NCBI GenBank assembly: GCA_944379995.1
Contig: CALWGF010000004.1
Location: 1-64,000, forward strand
DNA: 64,000 nt
DNA from: an uncultured Clostridia bacterium
Lineage (GTDB): Bacteria; Bacillota; Clostridia; Lachnospirales; Anaerotignaceae
Direction of reading: 5' to 3'
Of this stretch, positions 29,461-38,392 are shown piece by piece. Made by a program: the position numbers and the translations under genes. The notes under the pieces were generated by a model, which did not search any database, had not been told where the DNA came from, and saw only the letters and a program-made list of their open reading frames with translations. Within the stretch, counting starts at the first letter, position 1; each line of letters opens with the position of its first letter.

Positions 29461-29592
29461 TTCTTCTTCCATCCAGACTATACTGTCGGTTTTGGAATTT
29501 CACCAAATCAACATTATTTATATAAAAATATAAAATAACGCTCGTGGACTTTACCACCGGTCGGGAATTACACCCTGCCCTGAAGAATTTCT
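29461..29592 (-). promoter_or_regulatory. FMN riboswitch (RFN element), canonical
   Basis: The minus strand carries the family core in order: TTCTTCAGGGCAGGGTG, AATTCCCGACCGGTGGTAA, GTCCACGAGC, then GGTGAAATTCC, ACCGACAGTATAGTCTGGAT and GAAGAAG closing P1. It lies in the leader of ribU and should shut the gene off when FMN is plentiful. Confidence 0.96.
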
Positions 29593-29609
29593 TTTTTATT
29601 TATACTGAC

Positions 29610-29638
29610 ATTATAAAACACAATAATAATTTCGTCAA
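29610..29638 (-). promoter_or_regulatory. sigma-A promoter of ribU
   Basis: On the minus strand TTGACG, 17 bases and TATAAT lie about 20 bases before the FMN aptamer. Confidence 0.8.
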
Positions 29639-29668
29639 TAGTACTGTATACATTTATAAAAAATAAAA

Positions 29669-29699
29669 AAATGCTGTTTTTTATAAAAACAGCATTTTT
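29669..29699 (-). terminator. terminator of tex
   Basis: AATGCTGTTTTT pairs with AAAAACAGCATT and is followed by T residues on both strands, just after the tex stop. Confidence 0.75.
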
Positions 29700-29704
29700 A
29701 TTAT

Positions 29705-31849
29705 TTATTTTATACCACGCATTGTAAGAGATACTCTTTTCTTTTTAAGGTCTACACCAAGAACTTTTACAGTAACTATATCTCCAACGCTTACAGCATC
29801 AAGAGGGTGTTTTACATATCCGTCAGAAAGTTCTGATATATGAACAAGTCCATCTTGATGTACACCAATATCAACAAACGCACCAAAATCTATAACATTT
29901 CTTACTGTTCCTTTAAGTATCATTCCTTCTTTAAGGTCTGACATTTCAAGAACATCACTTCTTAAAACAGGTGCTGGCATTTCTTCTCGTGGGTCACGTC
30001 CCGGTTTTTCAAGTTCTTTTATAATATCATTAAGAGTAGGAACACCTATACCAAGTTTTTCAGCTATTTCAGTTTTATTAGTAATATTTTCACCTATACC
30101 CTTAATATTTTTATTTTTAACATCATCAAGTGTATATCCAAGTATATTTAAAAGTTCTTCTGTTGCCTTATAACTTTCTGGGTGAACTCCTGTATTATCA
30201 AGAACCATATCACTTTCCGGTATTCTTAAAAATCCTGCACATTGTTCAAAAGCCTTTGGTCCAAGTTTAGGAACTTTTAAAAGCTCTTTTCTTGTTTTAA
30301 ATTTTCCGTTTTCTTCTCTATATTTAAGTATATTTTTAGAAACTGCACTACTTATGCCGGAAACATATGAAAGAAGTGAAGGCGAAGCTGTATTAAGGTC
30401 TACACCAACAGAGTTTACACAATCCTCAACAACTCCGCTAAGTTCTTCTGAAAGTTTTTTCTGGTTCATATCATGTTGATACTGCCCTACCCCTATTGAT
30501 TTAGGGTCTATTTTTACAAGCTCTGCAAGAGGGTCTTGAAGTCTTCTACCTATTGAAACAGCACTTCTTAATGCAACGTCCATATCTGGAAATTCTTCTG
30601 CACCAAGTTTTGACGCTGAATATACAGAAGCCCCTGCCTCATTTACAATTATATAATATATTTCTTTGTCTATTTCTTTAATAAGGTCAGCAACAAATAT
30701 TTCACTTTCTCTTGAAGCAGTACCATTTCCAACAGCTATTATATCAACATTATATTTATCAATAAGTTGTTTAAGTTCTTCTTTTTCTATTTCTGTCTTT
30801 TTAGGGTTTATTGTAAAATATATAACAGTTGTATCAAGAGTTTTACCTGTTTGGTCTATAATTGCAATTTTACAACCTGCTTTATATCCAGGGTCAAGAG
30901 CAAGAACAACTTTATCTTTTATTGGTGGCTGTAAAAGAAGCTGTTTAAGATTTTCATTAAATACTTTCATTGCTTTTTCTTCAGCTTTTTCTGTAAGTTC
31001 ATTTCTTATTTCTCTTTCTATTGAAGGGAATATAAGACGTTTAAAACTATCTTCTATTGTTTCTTTAAGTATTTCTTCTGTTTGACTATTTTTTATAATT
31101 ATATTTTTTGCTATTTTAGATACAAGATTTTCTGCATCAACAGATACTGAAACTGAAAGAAAATCTTCTTTTTCTCCTCTATTAAGAGCAAGAATTCTAT
31201 GACCTGCAATACTTTTTACAGGTTCTTTATAATCATAATACATTTCATAAACAGATTGTTTTTCCATATCTGATGCTTTTGAAACAATAACACCTGTTTT
31301 AAATGTTTCGTCCCTAAGCATTTTTCTTATATCGGCATCATCTGATATTTTTTCTGCAATAATATCTTTTGCACCATTTATTGCATCTTCAACAGTTTCA
31401 ACTTGTTTTTCTAAATCTATAAACATTTTTGCATGGTCTTCAACAGACATTAAAAGACGCTGACCATATATAATATCTGCAAGTCCATCAAGACCTTTTT
31501 CTTTAGCTATTGTTGCTCTTGTTCTTCTTTTTGGTCTAAATGGTCTATATATATCATCAAGTTCTGTTACTGTTTCTGCATTTTCTATTTTACTAAGAAT
31601 TTCAGGTGTCATATTGCCCTGTTCTTCTATTGTTTTTATTATCTGATTACGTTTTTCGTCAAGACCTCTTAAATATGTAAGCCTATCTGATATAGCTCTT
31701 ATAATTTGGTCATCTAAAGAGCCTGTAAGCTCTTTACGATATCTGGCTATGAAAGGAATTGTATTTCCTTCATCAATAAGTTTTACGGTATTTTCTGCTT
31801 GAAAATCCTTTATGTTAAATTCTTGCTGTAATTTTTTTAAAATATCCAT
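29705..31849 (-). CDS. tex: Tex-family RNA-binding transcription accessory protein
   Basis: This 714-residue protein has the Tex layout: an N-terminal helical region (FQAENTVKLIDEGNTIPFIARYRKE), a YqgF/RNase H-like fold (about 320-450, VVLALDPGYKAGCKIAIID), helix-hairpin-helix repeats (about 490-560) and a C-terminal S1 domain (about 640-714, GMILKGTVRNVIDFGAFVDIGVHQDGLVHIS). Tex binds nucleic acids and has been linked to transcription and stress tolerance. It appears to be a single-gene unit. Confidence 0.97.
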   Translation of the reverse strand: MDILKKLQQEFNIKDFQAENTVKLIDEGNTIPFIARYRKELTGSLDDQIIRAISDRLTYLRGLDEKRNQIIKTIEEQGNMTPEILSKIENAETVTELDDIYRPFRPKRRTRATIAKEKGLDGLADIIYGQRLLMSVEDHAKMFIDLEKQVETVEDAINGAKDIIAEKISDDADIRKMLRDETFKTGVIVSKASDMEKQSVYEMYYDYKEPVKSIAGHRILALNRGEKEDFLSVSVSVDAENLVSKIAKNIIIKNSQTEEILKETIEDSFKRLIFPSIEREIRNELTEKAEEKAMKVFNENLKQLLLQPPIKDKVVLALDPGYKAGCKIAIIDQTGKTLDTTVIYFTINPKKTEIEKEELKQLIDKYNVDIIAVGNGTASRESEIFVADLIKEIDKEIYYIIVNEAGASVYSASKLGAEEFPDMDVALRSAVSIGRRLQDPLAELVKIDPKSIGVGQYQHDMNQKKLSEELSGVVEDCVNSVGVDLNTASPSLLSYVSGISSAVSKNILKYREENGKFKTRKELLKVPKLGPKAFEQCAGFLRIPESDMVLDNTGVHPESYKATEELLNILGYTLDDVKNKNIKGIGENITNKTEIAEKLGIGVPTLNDIIKELEKPGRDPREEMPAPVLRSDVLEMSDLKEGMILKGTVRNVIDFGAFVDIGVHQDGLVHISELSDGYVKHPLDAVSVGDIVTVKVLGVDLKKKRVSLTMRGIK

Positions 31850-31966
31850 AACTTACCTCTATTCTATCAAAAATATCTAAAAAAACTGTCTGGGATAAAT
31901 TATATCATAAAAACCAATGTTTTTGTTAAAAAACACCCTATTTTTTAAGGCTTTTTTACATCAAAA

Positions 31967-31997
31967 AAGCTGTCATATTTTTAAAATACGACAGCTT
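31967..31997. terminator. terminator after the C_GCAxxG_C_C gene
   Basis: AAGCTGTC and GACAGCTT with an AT inner stem and flanking A-run end the minus-strand gene at 32007. The bases between here and tex hold nothing else of note. Confidence 0.7.
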
Positions 31998-32006
31998 ATA
32001 ATTATA

Positions 32007-32417
32007 TTATTTTTCAATAAGATATTTTTCAACAAGTTTTGCTGCATCTTCTATACAACCAGAACATGTTCTTTTCATACCTGTTCCATCAAGACCTTTA
32101 AGTTCTCGACAAATTAATGTTTTATTCATTTCAATAAATTCATCGCCAAGCTGGTTTACATGTTTATATGTGTGTACTTTTGTCATACCATTTTCAAGGC
32201 TTCCTGAACTTTTTTTAAGACCTGCAAGCATATAAAGACCAGAAACAGCACCACAAGGACCATTCATATTTCCCATACCTGCACCAAATGCTTCTGAAAG
32301 TTTAAATGCATCTTCTTCATTCATACCAAAAAGGTCACAGTATGTACATACAATAGCCTGTGCACAGTTATATCCTTTATTATGATTTTCAATAGCTTTC
32401 TGTACTCTTGATTCCAT
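32007..32417 (-). CDS. C_GCAxxG_C_C family protein (possible redox protein)
   Basis: This 136-residue protein carries the family motifs: GYNCAQAIVCTYCD, then FGAGMGNMNGPCGAVSGLYMLAG, a lone Cys in TLICRELKGLD, and CSGCIEDAAKLVEKYL. The spaced cysteines suggest metal or redox chemistry, but function is unknown. The start at MESRVQKAIENH is preferred since GGAGG lies 8 bases upstream; an ATG eight codons earlier is unsupported. Confidence 0.88.
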   Translation of the reverse strand: MESRVQKAIENHNKGYNCAQAIVCTYCDLFGMNEEDAFKLSEAFGAGMGNMNGPCGAVSGLYMLAGLKKSSGSLENGMTKVHTYKHVNQLGDEFIEMNKTLICRELKGLDGTGMKRTCSGCIEDAAKLVEKYLIEK

Positions 32418-32499
32418 TTTAAATTCCTCCATATAAAACATTTTAATTCAGTTGTTTTTAAATATACTTTTTTACTCTTGTTTTGTCAATAGAAAAATT

Positions 32500-32526
32500 A
32501 AAAGAGTATCAACACTGATACTCTTT
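32500..32526 (-). terminator. terminator of pckA
   Basis: AAAAGAGTATC and GATACTCTTTT form a stem with T-rich ends downstream of pckA. Confidence 0.8.
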
Positions 32527-32545
32527 TAAAATTTATTGTATTTTA

Positions 32546-34198
32546 TTATAATTCAGTTATAACTTTTGCAATAGCTTCTTCAACCTCTTTAGGAAGTTTA
32601 TCAAAGCCACCTTTTGCTTCTTCTCTTGATTTTACAAATTCAAGTCTATCGCTCATTCTTGCTGTAAGCTGTACTTTATATTCATGGTCATTAAGGTCTG
32701 GAATATAACCTTCTATTTCCATTATTTCTAAATTGGAGAAATTAGCCCATTTTTTAAACTCTGCTCTATCTTCTATTACAGCTTCAAGACAGCTTAATGT
32801 AATTTGAGGAGTAATTTTTTTATCCATAAAGAAACCTGTATTTAATATATAACAATCAACATTTCTTTCCTCAAAAAGTGCTTTAAATTTACTATAATCC
32901 TGTGCAAGGGGGAATGTTCTAAATGGGTTTGCATATGGCTCAAAAACAAGTGCGTCAGGGTCTACACCTTCTGCAAGTCTTTCTGCATTTGTTCTTTTTG
33001 TAGCAAGACATGCTCCCATAGCTGCTGAAAGTACAGAACCTGTTACTTTAGTTATAGGAGGTAATGTTGGGTCTTTCATAAGCCAGAATATTGCATTTAT
33101 AGGTTCATCAAATTTGTCAACTCTATTTGGTGACCATAATTTTGATTTTATAGCACGACCATTTCCATTTCTTAAGTCTTCTGTAACTATAACTGTTTTT
33201 CCATTTTCATCTATTGTTGCACCAACATTTTGTACAGAAAGAAGATATTTATTATCAGGGCTTACAAGTGGATAATCTTGTGTTTTATCGAAATATGAAG
33301 GCTCTAAAGCAACAGAAGAACCGTTTTCTGTTGATATAATAAAAGCATCATCATGAAGAACTGTTACATCATATTTATCATCATGTTTTGCATGTGTAAT
33401 TGTTGATTTACCAGAACCGGAAAGACCAAATACACCGGCAACAAATTTTCTTCCATTTTCAAGGTTATAGCGTTTTTGACCACCATGACAAGATGCATAA
33501 CCATTTCTGTTAGCAATTCCCCAAGCAAGTGTAAGAGTACCCTTTTTGAGCTCTCCAAAGTATTTCATACCAAGAACAGCGGCACAGTTATGTTCTGGGT
33601 CAAAAAATGCAAGTCCAAGTGGGTGGTCTGGGTGACTCCATGAAGGGTCAGCAAAGAAATATATATCTCCTTCATTTTCCATCATTTTTGATTTTTTATA
33701 CATTTTTGTATAAGCTTCATTTTTATGCTGGAAATTAAGAAGCCAGTTATACATAAGATTTTCTTCACCTTCTGGAAGGAGCATATGTGCTTTAACCATA
33801 AAATCAGTATCAAGACCTATATAAGCCTCTGCATGATACATTTTTTTATATCTTGTATTATAAACAGCCTCTCTTATTTTTGTACAAAGGTCTTTTACAT
33901 CAACACCTACTTCTCCCACAATTCTTCTTGCAGCAGCAGTACGACCATATACAGCACCATCATTAAAAACAAGTATTTTTGAACCTTCATCAAGACCTAT
34001 TTCATCAGGTCTTTCAATAGGCATATCAGTTACTATTGTTCCAGGTGAATTTTTTGCAAGTTTATACGCTTCTTTAAGGGAGTTAACTTTAACTACATTA
34101 TTTCCATAAAAAGCAGTTTCAATAGTTGTTCTTGCTGCTGAAAAAATAGGATTATCTGCTCTTACTTCGTCCCATCTGAAATTTGCTTTTGTTGCCAT
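32546..34198 (-). CDS. pckA: phosphoenolpyruvate carboxykinase (ATP)
   Basis: This 550-residue enzyme interconverts oxaloacetate plus ATP and PEP plus CO2 plus ADP. The P-loop GLSGSGKST, the metal site VLHDDAFII and the downstream adenine-binding region are present, which places it in the ATP-dependent class. In fermenting anaerobes it often runs towards oxaloacetate. The ATG of MATKANFRWDEV is preferred over an in-frame TTG three codons earlier. A GGGGGG tract lies 9 bases before it. Confidence 0.96.
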   Translation of the reverse strand: MATKANFRWDEVRADNPIFSAARTTIETAFYGNNVVKVNSLKEAYKLAKNSPGTIVTDMPIERPDEIGLDEGSKILVFNDGAVYGRTAAARRIVGEVGVDVKDLCTKIREAVYNTRYKKMYHAEAYIGLDTDFMVKAHMLLPEGEENLMYNWLLNFQHKNEAYTKMYKKSKMMENEGDIYFFADPSWSHPDHPLGLAFFDPEHNCAAVLGMKYFGELKKGTLTLAWGIANRNGYASCHGGQKRYNLENGRKFVAGVFGLSGSGKSTITHAKHDDKYDVTVLHDDAFIISTENGSSVALEPSYFDKTQDYPLVSPDNKYLLSVQNVGATIDENGKTVIVTEDLRNGNGRAIKSKLWSPNRVDKFDEPINAIFWLMKDPTLPPITKVTGSVLSAAMGACLATKRTNAERLAEGVDPDALVFEPYANPFRTFPLAQDYSKFKALFEERNVDCYILNTGFFMDKKITPQITLSCLEAVIEDRAEFKKWANFSNLEIMEIEGYIPDLNDHEYKVQLTARMSDRLEFVKSREEAKGGFDKLPKEVEEAIAKVITEL

Positions 34199-34511
34199 AA
34201 ATATCAATCCCCCCGATATATTAATTAATATTACCTACACTATATTATTAATAATTAAATTATTACTAAAATATTATCAAATTTTTTAACATTAAACAAC
34301 AAAAAGATTGATTATTTTTTACTAAATTTCATTAAATATTTATATGCAAAATTATCAGTAGAATTTTTTTACAATACTTTTAGCTATAAAATATACTATT
34401 TTAAAAGTATTTTATGTTAATATTTTAGTTCGTTTTTTATAGATTTTATATATTTAAAAGTAAAAAATATCCATTTTTCATATGTGAAAAATGGATATTC
34501 AAAAAAATTTT
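34199..34511. other. AT-rich intergenic region between pckA and mtnN
   Basis: These 313 bases are almost entirely A and T. The only structure recognised is a strong hairpin at 34466-34499 (AATATCCATTTTTCA with TGAAAAATGGATATT), followed by T residues on the minus strand, which terminates mtnN. The pckA promoter must lie here but no single candidate stands out. Confidence 0.7.
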
Positions 34512-35210
34512 TTAAATTTGTTCAAGAAGTTTATAGACTATTTCACCTGAATTTTTAGCAGCTATTTCAACAAATTCTTCATATTTCATATCTGCTTCAT
34601 TATCTGCATTATCAGATATTGAACGTATTATTACAAAAGGAATTTTATTTAACCATGAAGCATGTGCTATTGCTGCACCTTCCATTTCTGTACAGTATGC
34701 CCCAAATGTTGACCAGAGTTTTTTCTTTTTATCTTTATCACTTATAAACTGGTCACCACTTGCAACTCTACCAAAAAATACTTTTTCTGCACCACAAATT
34801 TCTTCTGCCGCACTTAATGCTAATTTTACAAGTTCATCATCTGCTTTAAAATAGCTTTCTGCCATTCTTGGGATTTCTCCAAGAGGGTCACCAAATGCAG
34901 ATGTATCCATATCATGTTGTACTGTATCTTTTGATATTACAACATCACCTACATTAAGCTCTGGTGATACTGCGCCGGCAACACCTACATTTATAATATA
35001 ATCTACTGCAAAATGGTCAGCAAGAACTTGTGCACAAACTGCTGCATTTACTTTACCAATACCACTTCTTACAAATACTATACTATTTCCATTAAACATT
35101 CCTATGTAAAAATCAAGACCTATTACATTCTTTGCAGTCACAACATCAATTTTTTCTTTTAATACAGTAATTTCTTCGTCCATAGCACCTATAATTCCTA
35201 TGGTTTTCAT
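34512..35210 (-). CDS. mtnN: 5'-methylthioadenosine/S-adenosylhomocysteine nucleosidase
   Basis: This 232-residue enzyme cleaves the glycosidic bond of MTA and SAH, recycling products of SAM chemistry. MKTIGIIGAMDEEITVLK, INVGVAGAV, VASGDQFISD and the substrate-binding EMEGAAIAHASW with the later RSISDNAD are the conserved parts. The start is placed at MKTIGII because GGGAGATGATAAA precedes it. It is divergent from the amidotransferase gene. Confidence 0.95.
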   Translation of the reverse strand: MKTIGIIGAMDEEITVLKEKIDVVTAKNVIGLDFYIGMFNGNSIVFVRSGIGKVNAAVCAQVLADHFAVDYIINVGVAGAVSPELNVGDVVISKDTVQHDMDTSAFGDPLGEIPRMAESYFKADDELVKLALSAAEEICGAEKVFFGRVASGDQFISDKDKKKKLWSTFGAYCTEMEGAAIAHASWLNKIPFVIIRSISDNADNEADMKYEEFVEIAAKNSGEIVYKLLEQI

Positions 35211-35306
35211 TTTATCATCTCCCAAAAAAATTATTTTAGTTTATGCAAATTTACTTTATTTTAGCATATTATTATGATAACATACAATAGTAAAAGGGGA
35301 TTGTAT

Positions 35307-36005
35307 ATGATACCACGTATTATTATAGTACCTTCAGAAGATGAAAATAATATATATAATATAAATGAAAGATATATACAAGCAGTTTCAAAAAACGGAG
35401 GAATACCCATTATATCAGCCTATTTAGGTAAAAAATATATTGATGAAATAACGGATATTGCAGACGGTATAATATTTTCCGGAGGAAACGACCCAAACCC
35501 TATATTTTTTAACGAAAACCCTAAATATTCAAAAAGCTCAACACCTAAACGTGATATTTTCGAAGTAATGTTATGTAAAAAAGCTTTTGAAAAAAATATA
35601 CCAATATTGGGTATATGTCGAGGTATTCAAATAATATGTCTTGCTTTTGGCGGAACTATATATCAAGATATACTTCATAGAAAAGAATATACATTTAACC
35701 ATTTTCAAAGTTTTTCTGGGAAATATCCTTTTCATAGTATAAATATTAATAAAAGTTCTAATCTTTATAAAATAATAGGTAAAAAAAGAATATATGTAAA
35801 TTCATTTCATCATCAAGGAATACATACAATTCCTAAAGGATTTAAAATATCAGCTTTAAGTGATGACCTTATAATAGAAGCTATTGAATATTCAGGGAAA
35901 AAATTTATAATGGGTGTACAATGGCACCCTGAACAAACTTTTGAAAACAGTATACAACGAAATATATTTAAAAATTTTATATATATAACAAAAGGAGTTA
36001 AGTAA
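35307..36005 (+). CDS. class I glutamine amidotransferase-like hydrolase (peptidase C26)
   Basis: This 232-residue protein resembles gamma-glutamyl-gamma-aminobutyrate hydrolase (PuuD). The nucleophile Cys lies in ILGICRGIQIICLAFGG, with FSGGNDPNP before it and the His/Glu pair in GVQWHPEQ. The start ATG follows GGGGATTGTAT; an ATG 11 codons earlier lacks a site. No putrescine pathway genes are adjacent, so the substrate stays open. The stop overlaps the next start by one base. Confidence 0.88.
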   Translation: MIPRIIIVPSEDENNIYNINERYIQAVSKNGGIPIISAYLGKKYIDEITDIADGIIFSGGNDPNPIFFNENPKYSKSSTPKRDIFEVMLCKKAFEKNIPILGICRGIQIICLAFGGTIYQDILHRKEYTFNHFQSFSGKYPFHSININKSSNLYKIIGKKRIYVNSFHHQGIHTIPKGFKISALSDDLIIEAIEYSGKKFIMGVQWHPEQTFENSIQRNIFKNFIYITKGVK

Positions 36006-36184
36006 TGGATTTTAAAATAGGTGATATTGTTCAAATGAAAAAAAGTCACCCTTGTGGTGGTAATGAATGGGAAATTTTAAGAACAGGAATTGATTTTCGT
36101 ATTAAATGTTTAAAATGTGGTCATATGGTTATGTTACCACGTACAAAATTTGAAAAAGGATTTAAAAAATTTATAAATCAATAA
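36005..36184 (+). CDS. DUF951 small protein with zinc-type cysteines
   Basis: This 59-residue protein begins MDFKIGDIVQMKKSHPCGGNEW and continues with IKCLKCGHMVML, the DUF951 pattern of a Cys in HPCGG plus a CxxC. The family is widespread in Firmicutes, has no known function and is often found near the chromosome partition gene spo0J or ychF in other genomes. Its ATG shares a base with the upstream TAA (TAATG), so translation is coupled to the amidotransferase gene. Confidence 0.9.
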   Translation: MDFKIGDIVQMKKSHPCGGNEWEILRTGIDFRIKCLKCGHMVMLPRTKFEKGFKKFINQ

Positions 36185-36189
36185 AAAAT

Positions 36190-36220
36190 AAAGTGCTGTC
36201 GACTTTGTCGACAGCACTTT
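36190..36220. terminator. bidirectional terminator
   Basis: AAAGTGCTGTCGAC-ttt-GTCGACAGCACTTT with flanking A and T runs separates the DUF951 and pseudouridine synthase genes. Confidence 0.88.
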
Positions 36221-36226
36221 TAAATT

Positions 36227-37195
36227 TTAACCAAAAATATCTTTTTTAATTGTATTTAAAGGTTCTGGAAGTGGTGAAACGAACTCTTTTTTTGAAAGAT
36301 ATGAAAGTCCACCATCTTTTATATTAATAACAAGTTTATAAGCATGTAAAAATTGATTATTAAGACCATAATTAAGCCTAAAATACTTATTTACAACTTC
36401 ACTACCATATTTTCTGTCACCAACAAGAGGATTTCCCATAGCTGAAAATTGAGCCCTTATTTGATGTGATTTTCCGGTAATAAGTTTTATTTCCAAAAGG
36501 TCATATTTTTCCGATGAATTTATAACCTTATATTTTGTAACAATTTTTTTACTGCCCTTCAATTCTTTATCAGATACGGAAGATATATTGTTTCCGTTAT
36601 CTTTTTTTATATAACCTGTCAATTCGCCTTTGTCAGAAACTTTGCCTTTAACAAGTGCAATATACATCTTATCGACTTTTCTTTCTTGTATAGCTTTATT
36701 AAGCTCTTGAACTGCCATAAGATTTTTACCTGCAACAATTATACCACTTGTATTTCTATCAAGACGGTTACAAACTGCTGGTGTAAAAACCGATGATGCA
36801 GAAGGAGTATATTCTCCTTTTTCATAAAGATAATAAAGTATCTGGTCTATAAGTGTATTTTTATCACTTTCTTTTTCAGGGTGAGTAAGAACTCCCGCTG
36901 GTTTTGAAACAAATATAACATTTTCATCTTCATATACAATACCAAAATGTCTTTCGGCAACATTTACAGTCTTTTCCTCCATAAATCCGCTCATTGTTTC
37001 TTCTGCAAGATATAACTGGAGGCTGTCACCATCTTTTAACATTTCGCTACCTTCAGCTTTTTTATTGTTATATTTTATTCTTTTTTTTCTAAGCATCTTA
37101 TAAATAAAGCTTTTTGGTGCTTTATTAAAATATTTCATTAAATATTTATCAAGACGCTGATTTTCTTCTTTTACAGTAATTTTTATTTCCTTCAT
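36227..37195 (-). CDS. RluA-family RNA pseudouridine synthase
   Basis: This 322-residue enzyme has an N-terminal S4 RNA-binding domain (residues 1-60, QRLDKYLMKYFNKAPKSFIY) and a catalytic domain with the Asp motif CNRLDRNTSGIIVAG. LITGKSHQIRAQFSAMGNPLVGDRKYG is the second conserved block. It resembles RluC/RluD-like enzymes that modify 23S rRNA; the exact target is not deducible. It lies 12 bases after prfB and may be co-transcribed. Confidence 0.92.
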   Translation of the reverse strand: MKEIKITVKEENQRLDKYLMKYFNKAPKSFIYKMLRKKRIKYNNKKAEGSEMLKDGDSLQLYLAEETMSGFMEEKTVNVAERHFGIVYEDENVIFVSKPAGVLTHPEKESDKNTLIDQILYYLYEKGEYTPSASSVFTPAVCNRLDRNTSGIIVAGKNLMAVQELNKAIQERKVDKMYIALVKGKVSDKGELTGYIKKDNGNNISSVSDKELKGSKKIVTKYKVINSSEKYDLLEIKLITGKSHQIRAQFSAMGNPLVGDRKYGSEVVNKYFRLNYGLNNQFLHAYKLVINIKDGGLSYLSKKEFVSPLPEPLNTIKKDIFG

Positions 37196-37207
37196 GGCAA
37201 AGCCCTC

Positions 37208-38312
37208 TTAGGAATGTATCCATCTTAAATATGCATTTATAAATTGGTCAACTTTTCCGTCCATAACTGCTGCAATATTACCTGTTTCTTCTCCTGTTCT
37301 ATGGTCTTTTACAAGAGTATAAGGCATAAATACATAAGAACGAATTTGGCTACCCCAACCGATTTCTTTAACATCTCCACGAATTTCAGCAAGTTTTTTC
37401 ATCTGTTCTTCTATTTTAAGTTCAAGAAGTTTTGATTTAAGCATTTTCATAGCTCTATCTTTATTACTGTGCTGACTTCTTTCATTTTGACATTGAACAA
37501 CAATACCTGTTGGATTATGTGTAATACGTATAGCAGATGAAGTTTTATTTACGTGCTGACCACCGGCACCACTAGCACGATATGTGTCAATACGAAGGTC
37601 ATCTGTGTTTATTTCAATATCTATATCATCATCTATTTCTGGCATAACATCACAAGAAGCAAATGATGTATGTCTTCTTCCGGAACTATCGAAAGGAGAA
37701 ACCCTTACAAGACGATGTATACCTTTTTCTGATTTAAGGTAACCATAAGCATTTTCACCGTTTATCTGTATTGTAACAGATTTTACACCTGCTTCATCGC
37801 CTGGAAGATAATCAAGTTCTTCAACAGAAAATCCCATATTATCTGCCCAACGCATATACATTCTTAAAAGCATACTTACCCAGTCACAAGCCTCTGTTCC
37901 GCCTGCCCCTGAATGAAGTGTAAGAATTGCATTATGTTTATCATATTCTCCATCAAGAAGAGTAGATATTTTAAGTTCATCAAATTCTGTTTTAAATTCT
38001 TCTGTAAGCTCTTTAGCTTCATCAAGTAAACTTAAATCTTCTTCTTCATTTCCCATTTCTATGAGTGTAAGTATATCCTCATATTTTGAAACAAGATTTT
38101 CATATCTTTCCACTTTTGTTTTAAGTGCTTTTGTCTGCTGAAGTACTTTCTGACTTTTCTCCATATCGTTCCAAAAATCAGGGTCAGCGGACATTTCTTC
38201 AAGCTCCACTATTTTTTCTTTCGCACCAGCGACGTCAAAGTGAAGCCCCCATTTCCTGTAAATTTTCGTCATAAGCTGAAAGCTCAAGACCAAGCTGTTC
38301 GAATTCGAACAT
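37208..38312 (-). CDS. prfB: peptide chain release factor 2, with programmed +1 frameshift
   Basis: RF2 ends translation at UGA and UAA. The gene starts at the ATG at 38312 with [14 protein letters not shown] and runs 25 codons to CTT TGA C. The in-frame TGA (38235-38237) is bypassed by a +1 shift onto GAC, after which the frame reads [15 protein letters not shown] to the end, giving 367 residues. A GGGGG tract upstream acts as the stimulatory internal Shine-Dalgarno. Later the GGQ motif lies in [18 protein letters not shown], and SPFD sits in [15 protein letters not shown]. Annotating from a downstream start would lose the true N-terminus. Confidence 0.96.
38235..38256 (-). promoter_or_regulatory. 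RF2 autoregulatory frameshift site
   Basis: On the minus strand GGGGG, five bases, then CTT TGA C. Low RF2 slows decoding of the TGA and favours the +1 shift. The G tract stands slightly further from CTT than the 3-base spacing of the classic E. coli site. Confidence 0.93.
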
Positions 38313-38356
38313 AAAAAATCAACTCCTTTATAAATAAAAATATTTGATTTATATTA

Positions 38357-38382
38357 TATAAGCGGCAATAAAGCCGCTTATA
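38357..38382 (-). terminator. hairpin after secA
   Basis: TATAAGCGGC and GCCGCTTATA pair closely after the secA stop. The T-run is weak, so this may be an inefficient terminator that lets transcription pass into prfB. Confidence 0.6.
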
Positions 38383-38392
38383 AATAACTTAG

